64,000 nucleotides of DNA, from assembly GCA_015345905.1 (NCBI GenBank), contig JADDTR010000002.1, forward strand, positions 1,426,001 to 1,490,000, read 5' to 3'. Of this stretch, positions 47,956-59,814 are shown piece after piece; within the stretch, counting starts at the first letter, position 1, and each line of letters opens with the position of its first letter. A program made the translations under genes and the position numbers. Below the pieces are notes generated by a model. That model did no database searches and was not told the origin of the DNA. It was given only the letters and a program-made list of their open reading frames with translations. This DNA comes from Aotearoamyces nothofagi (lineage: Eukaryota > Ascomycota > Leotiomycetes > Leotiales > Tympanidaceae).

Positions 47956-49412
47956 CTAAGTTTTCCAACTATTATATAAGTCGTGCATATATTCCGGCTG
48001 CTCGTTCTGTTGCTGCTCGATGGCATCTTCTGCGCCCACACTGACGCCAAACCCAACCGTCTTCGTGATTGAGAAGATGCTTCGATCCGACATGGGACTC
48101 GCCGTCATGCTGCTCTGCGCCTCGTGACCCTTTTCGGAATGCGAGAAACCCCAGCCGGAATTCATCTTCCACTTCTCCCCCTCGACGCTGCTGATGCTCT
48201 TCACGGGGCTGTAGAGCGCGAAGGTCTTTCTGCTGGACGGCGAGTCGGATTGCGTGTGGCTTACGGTAGTTATGGTCAGACCGGACGTGCGGATACCCAG
48301 GCCCTCACGCTCTGTGCGCGGTAGGATGGAGTCCTGGTTTTGACGAATGGGGTTTTCGGCGGAGAGCAAGCGGGGTGCCCAGCTCTGTATGAGGGGCTTG
48401 ATGGCAGGCGCAGAGGCGCAAAATAGGCCGATGCAAACTTCGACCGTGGGCCAAATTGCGGTGTCATATGATGTCCCTACAAGCGGTCAGATTCATTACT
48501 TCTAGGCATCAAAGCAGCTTGGCAAGGGGGCAGATCACGGGACAAGGAATGGAACTTACATGAAACATCACGTTTATATTTGAGAACTTGTGCGATCCTG
48601 ACGATCCTCACAATGCCGATTGTAATGGCCAGCCAGCCAGAAGCAACGACAGCTCCCAGCGTGACCTTTTGTCGAATGGGTATTTTCAACGCCCATAACG
48701 TGGGCGCAACGAGGATGATCAGCCACAGATCTGTGGCGAGATTGCATACAGAGTTCGCGTACAGCCCCGGCAGACGACTGATGCACGTGTGTGTGGTATT
48801 CAAGTCATAAGAGCCGGCAACGGGGGAGCAGCGAAAGATGGCTACGAACTCAGTTGCAATAGTAGAAGCTACGATGAAGCTTATTGTGCCGCAAACGAGA
48901 TACCGGCTCATGCGGCTGGTGAAGAAGCGCAGGTAGAAGAGACAGATGCTGGTTTTGGTGGTTGCGAGGGCAAACTGATAGACTGTAATTGGGTGGTCAG
49001 TAGATGATACGGGTGGACGTGAGACGTCGTGGATTATATCTAGGTCACGACTAACCAATATATGCTGCAAAACTCACTATCAGAGCAGGTTTCTCGAGGC
49101 TGATGGGTATATAGACTGCATGATATCCAACGCCGTACTTGGTGCTTAGACACGCAAGAATGGCGAGGCAGATCGCAGCTAGCCAAGATACAGCCACAAA
49201 TGTATCATCCCAGCCCCAAGTCTTGGTGATGCGTCCTTGGGCATAAAGCCTCGCTACCACAAAGACAGATGCAAAGACGAGAGGGATGATATTCCCAAGC
49301 AGAATCCGAGGTACTCTATTTGCGCCTTGAAGCTGTGATTGATAACTGGTTAGCGTCGGATCTCGAAAACGCGGGGATTTGAGAGTACCCCACGTCCTAT
49401 CACAGCCTCCAT
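47956..49412 (-). CDS. PTH11-like rhodopsin-domain (seven-helix) membrane protein
   Basis: Integral membrane protein of the fungal rhodopsin-domain family. ATG 49412 gives a short exon MEAVIGRG that splices to LQGANRVPRILLGNIIPLVF. Then come VVARLYAQGRITKTWGWDDT (the family W-G-x-D-D motif), FALATTKTSICLFYLRFFTS, IATEFVAIFRCSPVAGSYD, CISRLPGLYANSVCNLATDL and KIPIRQKVTLGAVVASGWLA, and after an intron YDTAIWPTVEVCIGLFCASA. The cytosolic tail is long and Ser-rich, ending EYMHDLYNSWKT. No CFEM domain is seen. Relatives include Pth11-like sensors and many proteins of unknown role. Confidence 0.88.
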
Positions 49413-50784
49413 CGTGATTCAGCCCCGAGGCCCAGCATGCAGAGCAGCCAGCTCTATTGTTCGCAGATCAGCTGCAAAAGCCAGGTTCGAGTAGTTTCGA
49501 GGACGAGTATCATTGTGGCAGCAAGCATAGCGATAGCAAGACGGATATATAAGCACCATAGCGACGACAAAAGCTCCATCCTGAAAACAGGTTCTCCCTC
49601 AAGAACCCCATCTCGCAAAAGCCCAAGCCTCAAAAGCCATCAAATCACCCAGTTCTCACCACCCTGGGTCAAACAACATCTTCTGGAAGCTCCACCGCAC
49701 CACCGAAGCAGATCCGCCCTGCGCCCTCGCCCAACCTCTCCCTGCCAGCCAGCCAGCCAGCAGCGCCCAGAAACCGTCAGCCTTCTAGCTCCTCCTTGCC
49801 AGAAAAAGCCACATGGCAGCAACCGGCCAGTACCGTGGTACGTCGAGCTGGGGGCTGCCGTTTGGAAAGCTGGAAGCATACACGGCGCCTGACTCGCGCG
49901 CGAGATTCCCGGAATGTGGCTCGCCCAGACGTGCGATGCGGCGCGGGGTTACGAGGGAAAGCTTAAATATCCCCGAACCGCGTAGCCCGCTGCGTGCGGA
50001 ACGCTGGGGCGGGGAGTTGTTGATATTGCCTGTCGCTGGCCGGGGTTCTCTTTTGGTCGAGTCTTGATCTCGGAGGGTGATACTCTGATTGTTCTACTCG
50101 GTACTACCTCAAAGATCCTGTCGACTAAGTTGCCTAGCCTGATATGGGCATTGGCGACGTCAAACCCTTGGAGCATGCCATTGGCTAATAAAGCTAATGA
50201 GCAGTATATTTCGAAAGGTGCAGTAGGGTATTATACTGCCGACATGTATTAGGACAACATTTGGAAGAGAAGGTAGAGAAAATTCAGCCTTCTCAGCCAC
50301 CTGATCAATTCGGTAGCCAGGCCAACCTTCGACATCGACATCCGCCATTGTCCCCGATGGTACGCTCTGGACCATGTTCACAATATTTCCTCCTTGAACA
50401 AGCTTGGTTCGGAGACCATATCAAAATCCATTCCCATCCGTAAATATGCAACCGTATGCGATAGATGCGCCCAAGCATAAAATACACAAGTCAACTCCAC
50501 GTCCAAAAGAACGAGAAGTCAACTGGCGTTTCCCGTTAACAGATAAAGCGTCACTGCTGGAAGAGAGCACATCGTTAGCAGGGACGGCAGTAGTGGAGTT
50601 AGGTAGAACCATTGGAACTGGAGCATCCGGAGTGACTGCAGTAGTGCGAAAACTTCCAACTCTAACTTGTTCAGCCAAGTTACTACTAGCGGTAGCATCT
50701 GTAGAATTTGATGGAGAGTTTGTCAGGTCAACAATGACTATATTATTATAAGTTTGAGTCAATGACGCTAGGAACAGCATTTAA
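49413..50784. other. Intergenic region
   Basis: CAGC repeats at 49746-49760. Open frames on both strands at 50404-50780 (plus 115 and minus 119 codons) have Ser/Thr/Val-rich composition but no family match. I could not decide whether one is real. Confidence 0.35.
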
Positions 50785-51099
50785 ACTTGCCACAAGATAC
50801 CGCCAACAGAAGAAGGTAGAGCTGTACCAGGCTTCCCCGGATACTGGGAAGCGGCCGAGACGGGAGTCAGAGAAGCCGTTACGGACCTGGAGTCGAGCAA
50901 GATCAAGATCGGACAGCTTGTTCTTATGGGAGACAGGATTCTGTCCGAACGCCGCCTGCTGCGAATGGTGGTGGACGTGTTGGGGACGCAGAGCCTGGAC
51001 CTTGGATCTGAACATCATGAGAAGATGGCCGATCCTGTTTTTGCTGCTGCGATTGGAATGGCGGGGTCGTGGCAATACAACGATTTCAGGTCGTCATAG
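50785..51099 (+). pseudogene. Possible C-terminal remnant of an actin-like ATPase/Hsp70-type fungal protein
   Basis: A 104-codon open frame without a usable start reads as convincing protein: FPGYWEAAETGVREAVTDLE, then IKIGQLVLMGDRILSERRLL, VVDVLGTQSLDL and KMADPVFAAAIGMAGSW, ending at TAG 51097-51099. The DPVFAAA-x-GMA ending recalls the last helix of fungal actin-like ATPase (Hsp70-related) proteins. No upstream exons with the ATP-binding motifs were found in the preceding 1 kb, so it is likely a gene fragment. The family call is from memory of motifs and is weak. A small real gene with unseen exons is the alternative. Confidence 0.35.
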
Positions 51100-51657
51100 C
51101 TACTACACCCTGAGTGCCCTGATCCCTTCGAACCTCTCGAACCTCTATGTCTACCACTTCTTGCCAATGCAACTCTGCCTGTGTTCGTGAGCATACTTCT
51201 ACTGTTTCATCCTGCTTGTCTGAAGGTGCCTCGGTAGCTATTGAAGACCCCTCTGATGTCCTGACGAACCCGTTCTGCAACGTCGGCGACCTCCTGAAAT
51301 TGAATCCTATCTGATTTGTACTTATACGACACCTCCCCCTATTTACAGGTCACATCCAAATCACTTATTTAAATAACAAAGACAAGTAGAGCATAAGCAG
51401 ACAGACAGTTATATATAATCATAAATCCATTCAATTCATTGCCGCTTTTCCTACTCTCATGTTCGTGGAAGCTAACCAATAGATCGTGGTATACCCAAAC
51501 TCCGGTCCCTGATCATAGCAATGATAATTCATTTCCCAAACTTAGCTTTCGGTTCCTAACGCCGTCGTGGCTCGTCCACCGGCCCGTCATCCAACAAAGC
51601 ATTTTAGGCATCAAAACATGAATCTTCCGTAAATCCATACTCGTAACATTCATATAA

Positions 51658-53577
51658 TCATCTTCCCCTATACTCGGGTTTTCTTGCCCTGTTAACCACT
51701 GGAGGTGGTCCATCATCCATTGGATATGGTGGTGTAGGCATCTTTCCTCTCCCACCTGCTCTTTGATCTTCCTGGAACGGTGTCTTCGGTGGTACGGGTG
51801 GGGGCTCTTGCGGTTGGAGTGGCCTCGATGGTCCTTGCGGTTCAGGAGGACGCTGAAACTCGTCAAGACTGACGATCGCGATCTTATCGGCACCGCCAGC
51901 TGTGCGGTACTGTGAGGGTGTCGGTGCGTTGACGACAAACCTATCCTCTTGCATGGAACTTGATGCCACAGATGAAGATGACCCGGTGGCAGGGTGAGAA
52001 GATGTAGGGCGTCGACGATGCTCGTCAGACGTTCGAGGAGAGAGGCGCAGAGGCGGCACAGTGAGCTGATCTTGGTCACTATCATAGCTAGGGCGTGGGG
52101 GAGGTGAACGTTGGGGGATGGCTGGGACCTCAGCAGGTAATTCTACTGCTAGAGTATATGGCTCTGGCACACTAGCAAGATCAGTTCTTGTGTCTTTGCC
52201 TTCGATTCTCGCCTTCGCCTTGTATATCCGAGCCAGTTTAGCCGACGCATCAAGATTCATCTTCTGAACATCGGACTTCCCCAGGTATCGTCTTGTACTA
52301 GTGCTAATATCTGCCAAACGACTCCATTCGTTCATGCCAAATTCTCCCACCCCAATTTCGACGTTGAGGCGGATATAATTTTCCGGCAGGACACCTCGTT
52401 TAGCGAGATATTCCTTCAGCATGAATTGATGTGTATCTTCGCAGTTCTCGATCTTAGAGATCAGTCGCCTCCTCGCTTCTGCAAAGTCGCCCATGAACTC
52501 TTCATACCAGAGGTGCTTGTTGTGGTCACTTCCGGCAGGCCGTTTGCCGGTACCAATACTAACGAACATTCCGACTTCTCGTCCTGGCCATTCGTTGACG
52601 GTTGCCTCGTCGAGGACTACCGGGGCAGGGTTGAATAGGCCATTTCCTTCATCAATAAACACCGATTGTCCGACTTGGATTGGTTTGAAGGCCAATCCGG
52701 TTGCGCATGTTGCTCTTCCCGCCTGCCATATCGTGCAATTGAATTCCGGGGCTGTTTCTTTTCTCGAGTCGTAAGAACGCAATAGGGCTGGGTTTCCACC
52801 CTTCTGTGTCCCTTTGTAAACTGCTGTGATAGCACTACGTCATGTTAGCTGCGTAATAATGGATTCCTAATTCAGTGCTTACGTTTTTGTTCTGTTTTCT
52901 CTTTTATCATATAGTAAGGCATTCGGGTTGCCCCAGCGGAGAGGACCAACTGCTCTGTTTGTGTAGCTCATTGAGCTTCTGGCAGAGAAACTCAAGACGC
53001 TTGCATTGCTCGAATGCCTTTTTACGCCTGGCGCCGTTGGAGGAGGCCCCGAAGGAGTCATAGAACTCATAGGGCTCATAATATCATCCACCGGTGGTCC
53101 ATCATTGCCTTCTTCCTCAAATATCGTATGTTCCCTGACACACTCCCGTATTGCCTCCTCGAGCCTCGACGCCTTGAACAGTGTCGAGCGATATGGTATG
53201 CCGACAATTGTCTTATCTGTTTCAAACACTCTGCGGGTCATCCGAACATACACCTCCTTGCAGGTCTCCAGGTCCAAGCGCATTCTTCCAAGCATAATCG
53301 CGATCAGGCCCCCGGTGCCTGTCCCACAGATAAGGTCGAAATGGTCGCATGGCTTCGGTATTTGGTCTCTGCGGGGCGCACGCCCTTCGATTTCGACGTA
53401 GGTTCTGTGCATCAGCTCCTGGATGATGATGAGCATTGAATAGCCTCGAACGCCGCCGCCATCTAGGATCAGTCAGTATCAGTCTGTGACATGGCGTGTA
53501 GCAGTCTTACCAAGTGACAAAATGCGCAAGGGAGGGCCTTTCGTTGTGTCTCTCCGCCTTACGCCGTTGCTCTCCAT
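51658..53577 (-). CDS. Patatin-like phospholipase family protein with altered nucleophile motif
   Basis: Exons are 53511-53577, 52883-53462 and 51658-52834 (introns 48 bp each), about 607 residues. ATG 53577 gives MESNGVRRRDTTKGPPLRIL, then SLDGGGVRGYSML, the patatin oxyanion loop (DGGG-x-RG), split by intron 1. The nucleophile elbow reads DLICGTGTGGLIAIMLGRMR, where active patatins have G-T/x-S-x-G, so the serine is a glycine. The second half of the dyad region reads FIDEGNGLFNPAPVV instead of DGG/DGA. CREATGLAF-like segments are present as ATCATGLAFKPIQVG. The C-terminal 200 residues are Pro/Ser-rich with PPPVPPK, probably disordered. It may be a catalytically dead or altered lipid-binding member. 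It has no signal peptide. Confidence 0.85.
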
Positions 53578-56500
53578 GTTTGCTCTTTGTTGTGGCGATG
53601 TGTATGCCTTGTCGAAACCTCGGCGGTTGAGCAGCAGCACGTCGCGATGTTTGATGGGATTGTCCCTTGGGTATATATGCGGTTGTTGCAGTCCGGGATG
53701 TCTATTGAGACGGCGGTGAGTGTGAGCAAGAGACTGTGCAAGGTGAATAGGTCAGACTGCGAGACGGTTTGCGTGGTACGTACTTGTATGCTGGTGAAGA
53801 TTCCTACAGCTTCTAGGACCTCGACTGAGTCCGCACGAGGCTGTGCTGGAGTCGAGCTAATATGCAGGGTGGTGTGCCTGGAAAGTGCGATTGCTACAGG
53901 GCTGTAATCGGCCCAACAGGCACCTAAAGGATGACCCCGCATATGCTGACGCGAAATAAAACAGGCCCTCAACAGGCCCTCAACAGGCCCTGAGGAAGCC
54001 CCGTGGAGATGCAAACAACGAGGCCATTCTCTTGCGACGCCGGCCAAGAACACCTGCTGCCTTCCCGTCTCGAAGTCGCAATTGCCGCTGTCACGCATTC
54101 TCAGCGCTGCAAAGGAGGCACTACACAATGCCTCCACCCCATCCGCTCCCTGGAGATGCCAATGCGAAAAATAGCCGTACTCCCGTTCCTAGCGTGGGCT
54201 TGATTGGTGGCTTTGTTCCTGGCAGATGGGTGGGAATGACGTGTGAAAGCACCTTCAGCTGCCTCCAGCTCGCACTTGTGAAACTTTTGGGGCTGTGTAA
54301 GCACTCGCATCCATCACGTTACTCCGAACAGTCGTGACAGTGCAAACAAGCCACACAGGTAAATCCAGGTCCGTAGTCCCCGTTTTATAGAGGCCTACTG
54401 CACTGCACTGTACTGTACAGGGCCGGGAACCATGCAAGGTCCTGGTTGAAGATCTCCTCAAATTCCGTTGACGGCTTTTATCCCAGGTGCTGGTGACGAG
54501 TCGTGGGGATTTCATCAAAGTCACGTGCCATGGTAGTAAATCAGATCACATATCCCCTCGCAAGCAAAGAAAATGCTCGTTTTACTCTCTATAACTGAGT
54601 ACAGTATTAATTGCCTTGCTTGCTACTTGCGAGTTAAATCGACGAGGCTCTGCCACGAAACAGCGCAATGCCGCGCCTACTTGCCCATATCCCTTGAAGA
54701 GCAGGACCCTGGTAATTGCAGGTACCTAATGAGCTCGGAAACCCGTAGAACTTGGTATAACTTGAATCCACACGGGCGGTGCTCGTGGTCTCGGGTCTGC
54801 CCGGGCGAGAGGCTGTGCTGAAGTCGGTGCCGGTAGCCATGACTAACCAACTAAAATCTCCACGAACGAACTGCGGAGTCAAAGCTAGGCTTTGTAGGTA
54901 GATAGGAAAACTCCAGTCGATAAATGAGAGATAGGATAAGCTTCTGCCAAGGATAGTTGAGATATATCCGATTGCATTGATCTTGAAGTAGTCTCTATTC
55001 GGATTGCAACGAATTTGATCAGTAGGTACAGGTTGGCTGTCGGTACATAAGTTAACAGTAATAGACTGCTTGTCGATAGCCGTATTCCATCAGATAATAT
55101 AGCAAAGAGAAGATAATAACAGAATGGTAAAGGATAAGTCCCACTGTACCGTGTACAGCAGAAGATCAAGCAAGGTCAAGGCGGGAGCTTCGTGACCGAC
55201 CGACATTGTACAGCCTCCCCTTCATAAAATCAGTTATTTTGAAGAAAATAAACATGACATTGGACCGAACAGCGTCGTCAGCCACGCCTTTTTAACGATT
55301 CTAACGTCGAGAGATTTGCATAAAGACTTCAACATTTTTCGAGGTCGTCCTAAACCGGAGGTTAGTATCTAGGAGGGCGTCGGATATAGTAGGGACAGAT
55401 ATAGTATTTGATAGAAATTGCTCGGCGGAACAAAAATTGTCCTGAATATGCCAATTTAAGAAAGCAACAAGTGACATATTCGAACTGGCATCGGCGTTGT
55501 TTCGATATGTTACCTGAGGCTGCTGCAGTGACAGCTTCAGGGTTGATATACTAGAATTCTGCTGGAAGCATGCAAGAATTAGGCAATGACGCGAGTCGTA
55601 GTTTGAGATATCGCAAAGCTATACAATCTTGGAATCGTTGTTATATTAGTATTGAACGGTATAGCAGGAAGGTGTAATGCAAAAGCCTCCCAGCGTATTC
55701 AATAAGATATGAAGATTTGTATCACGTGGCATATGAGCCAAGCACGCTGCAAATTTCATGGACGATCGAGAGATGAATAGATAGTGCTTACAGGTAATTA
55801 TGACTCCAATAGTCCAAGTGGTTGGAAATCAAAGGTGTTGCTCAGCTTAAAGACTAGCTGTGTAATACAGTATGTCGGTTCCTATCCTCTATGTGTATCT
55901 ATTACTTCAGATAAGCACAGAGGTTCATTAGTAAAGACTAAAGCAGTTCCCCGGCATCCACGTCTCGATAGGTAGATATAGAGGAATCAGGATGAGAGAG
56001 TGAGTTTTCAAAGAGTAAGCATCTCGAAGCTTATTACAGCACCGTTGCTTATCGTTATGCGTACTTCCCAAGGAGACTCCGGGCCAAGCATAGCAGATAC
56101 CGTGACATGTCAAACCATAGCCCCAAATAAAGATGGCTTGAGGTGATTGGGACGGCAAATATAATATCAACATGTTACTACCAAGGGCTGCTATTAGAAT
56201 TCACTCGAATATAGGGATGTCAGCGAGATGAGTTGTTATCTTTCAATATCAGGTGTTCAGACCTCTGTTAATATTATTACATCAGCTTATGGCTTGCGTG
56301 ATAACGATGGATTGCGATGTGTCTCCCCTTTCGCCGCTGCTTGCCCATGCGCACTGTGACTCCGTAACTATCTCGACTCTGTTGCCGCGAAGTGTCGCAG
56401 CAGATCACAACTGGATATTTGCTCACAATTGAGTCGAGCGTATGTGCTTCGACGGCCAGTACAGTACTTCAGGGGGTGTTGCTCCGGTATTACAGTGATG

Positions 56501-56999
56501 TGCAGAGATATGGTATAGGACGATGGATTATCATGCCAGCGCCGTCAATCGCCGACGGGAGCTGGCATGGCGCGCATGGCCGCTGTGGATTCCGCGACGC
56601 AGGGATTGCAGGGTTGTTATCGCCCTTATCTGACCCCATGTTTAATTTTCTCCTATAGTATCCGCTTGTGGTTATCAGCGACATAAAATTGGCCACGGTA
56701 GGGCAGTTTTCCCCCGTCCCCGTCACCTCCTCCCACAGCACTGCTACCGCGGCTTAGAAGTGCCTGTGCTGCCCTGCCGGGGCTTCTGTCGGACAATGAA
56801 GCTCTCCTGCATGCTTCGTGCCTTGGCCTGAGGTCATCGATGTATGTCTTCGGGCCCAATCTTGCTCTATTTCTTCTCCTGGGCACCCCCAGCCGGGCAT
56901 TCACTCTGCTGCCACCCCCGACCACTCTCGGTTTATACGACAATCCAAGCAATCACCTCTGTGCAGAGACGTTCGGAGTGTAGCCCAGCCTCTTTGAAG
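53578..56999. other. 3.4 kb intergenic region
   Basis: No ORF resembles a protein family on either strand. A CACTGCACTGTACTGTACAG run lies at about 54402-54421. 54880-56300 is AT-richer. It holds the promoters of the patatin-like and APC genes. Confidence 0.5.
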
Positions 57000-58957
57000 A
57001 TGGTTTCACAGCCCAGCTATGAGGATGGCAACAGCAGCGGCAGCGGCGACAATCCTTCGGTCTCGCGCGAGGAGACAGCCAGCAAGGCAAAGACTATACT
57101 TGGTTTAGAGGAAGGCGACACTGCCATGGTCGGCTCTGATGATCAACTCCTCATGAAATTGGGATATCGCCCAGAACTGAAGCGTGAATTCTCCTATCTC
57201 ACGGTGTTTGGGCAATCGTTTGGGGCCATGGGTATTGCGCCTGCCATCGCAGAGTCTATCACTTTCTCACTGGGTAGCGGCGGTGCCGTTGGAATGGTCT
57301 GGACATATCTGGTTGGATGTCTTCTATTGATCCCAGTTGCCTTTTCTTTGGGTGAACTGGGATCGAGTATGCCGACAGCTGGAGGATTATACTACGTGGG
57401 TCGCTTCGGTCCAGCAACACAGCATAGCTAACCTGAACATAGTGGGTTGCCAAATTGACTCCTAAAAAGTATCGGGCTCTTATGTGCTGGCTAGCGTAAG
57501 TTCTTCAAGATGCGAGCTATAGGATTATTCTAACATTAGACTACAGCGGCTATATGAACGTCCTAGGGTACATTTCTATCTATGCCTCCACGATTTATGC
57601 CGCCACTCTGATCCTCGGAGCAGCTTGTTCTATCGGATCAGATCAGACATGGTTTGCTACGAAGTATATGAATTATGGGATATTTGCCGCCACCATCTTC
57701 TTGACTTTTGGAATGACATGTGTCTCATCTAGAGTCCTGTCACATCTCAATACTTTCTATATTGCCGTTCAATTTGCCATGTTACTCGTTCTAATTATAG
57801 TTTTGGCAGCGGCCACACCCAGCGAGCTGAAGAACGATGCAGCCTTTGTATTTTCTGATTTCCAAAACACTAGCTACTGGTCGGACAAGTAAGTTTTCAG
57901 TGTTGCAGGATATGCTATCACTGCTAACCTGTTCCAGCGGCTGGGCATTCATGATGTGCTTCCTCACCCCAGTCTGGGTCGTATCAGGATTCGAGTCATC
58001 TGCAACGATCGCCGAAGAAGCATCCAACGCAGCCAAAGCCGTTCCGTTTGCCATGGTTTCTTCCTTGGTAACAGCAACTGTTACGGGATGGGCTGTAGTG
58101 ATTGCCATCGCTTTCTGCATGGGTCCAGACCCAGTTGGACTTGTGGAATCCCCACTTCTCCAGCCTATGGCACAGATCCTGTTCAATAGTACTGGCAAAG
58201 GTGGCAGTATTGCTATGCTAGTACTGCTATGGTTCTCGAGTATTTGCAATTGCTCAATACTTATGGTTGCAGCGTCCCGTGAGAGCTTTGCTCTCGCTAG
58301 AGGTACGTCTATTCATCATTTCCTCTCGTAAGATTACAATTAACAATCTCAAGATCATGGTCTTCCGTTCTCTAGCTTCCTTCGTGTTCTCGCTAAGAAC
58401 AAGACTCCTGCACGAGCTGTCGGTTTTGTTGCCGTCTTCTCCCTTGCCGAGGGTCTCCTCATGCTCGTCAACACCATCGCCATCAACTCAATCTTCAACC
58501 TCGCAATTATGGGTCTTTATTTCGTAAGTTCACCACTTCCGTACCACCTAGCACACCAACTAACATTTTATAGGCATACTGCATGCCCCTCATTGCTCGT
58601 ATCTGCTTCAAACACTTCACTCCCGGTGTCTGGTACATGGGCGACAGGCTCTCCTACATATCAGCAATATATTCTGTCAGTTGGATGACCTTCATCTTCA
58701 TTCTTCTTCTCTTCCCTACCTACCCAAACCCAAATGATGAAGAGATGAACTACGCCGTTGCCGTGCTTGGAGCTGTACTCGTCTTTTGTCTGATCTACTA
58801 CTATATTCCTGGCTGGGGTGGCAAAACGTTCTTCACTGGCCCGGTCAGGACAATTGATGATATCATTGGCCAGGACCCAGAGCTGCAACGGGAACTCGAG
58901 AAGAAGGTTTTGGAGGACAGACAAGATGCCGAGCCAGTAACCATAGATGAAAAGTAG
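57000..58957 (+). CDS. APC-superfamily amino acid/choline-type permease
   Basis: Plasma-membrane permease with about 12 helices, six or seven exons, roughly 530 residues. ATG 57000 opens a cytosolic N-terminus ending LMKLGYRPELKREFSYLTVF, then GQSFGAMGIAPAIAESITFS and PVAFSLGELGSSMPTAGGLY, the fungal Hnm1/GABA-permease pattern. Later exons give ALMCWLAGYMNVLGYISIYA, WVVSGFESSATIAEEASNAA (TM6 consensus G-F-E/D-x-S), RESFALARDHGLPFSSFLRV and NTIAINSIFNLAIMGLYF. Introns are about 57394-57443, 57496-57545, 57891-57938, 58302-58352 and 58524-58573. The tail is hydrophilic (LEDRQDAEPVTIDEK). It probably imports choline, GABA or an amino acid; the substrate is unresolved. Confidence 0.9.
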
Positions 58958-59814
58958 GAATGTAAATGAAAGAGGAACCGAGGCGCATGGAGTGTAATGG
59001 ATTATGTGTCAGCTTCCAACTGTCTTCTCTCAGACACCGGTACTCGTCGACTTGTATATGTAATATAAGAACCTTCAACACCACTACTGTATCACCATCT
59101 CCAACCCATCTCAACGCAAGACCAAATGCCATTTTTTTCCCTTTGAATAAGCCGGCCTGTAAAACAGCGAGTCACAGCAAAGATACCATGATTCCGTAGC
59201 CGGAACAAAGAGCATACCAGCGCGCACACACACACATACAAACATCCACTCCCTCCCTGCTGCGAGTCCTCTCTTGATAAGTCGATAGCGTGAAAAAAAA
59301 GTTCACCGGTCTCACAGACCGAAAATCGCAGCGCCAGGACAGACGGCGCGGCAGCGAGGACGTGCATGGCCGACAGCAAGGCCGAGCGGTGGCGAGAGCT
59401 CTCGGGGGATCCCACCTCGCCTCTCCTGATATCCAGAACTCGGCATGTGCAATCTCGATATATCGGTCTATCCGTCTCTGAGATATTCGTCTTGGGAGAT
59501 CGGCTGGTTGGTTGGTTGGAGAGCAGAGAATTTGACGAGATGAAAAGGGGGCTTGGTCGGACACGTTCTAGAAGCATCGGGGAAGAGCCTACATCTGAAT
59601 CTTGATTAATTAGTCTATCTGTCTATCTATCTATCTATATTATTTATTATATACGCAGAAAAGAGTCTGGCGCCATAAGCTATCTATCCTATCGTATCTA
59701 TATAACAATCCAACGTCTCGCAGAAAACCTTCGCAGAACTCCATCGTAAGCATCAGAGTATGGACTTGTAAAACCCCGACCTCGTTGAAGAAAGCTGTAT
59801 AGCTCTTCTCCCAT
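58958..59814. other. Intergenic region, convergent gene ends
   Basis: Contains CA repeats at about 59222-59245 and a CTAT tetranucleotide run at about 59610-59637. No gene. Confidence 0.5.

Noticed and set aside
50421-50780. Ser/Thr-rich 119-codon minus ORF that could be a small secreted protein
   Set aside because: No clear signal peptide at the first Met, and an equally long ORF lies opposite. Undecided and not called.
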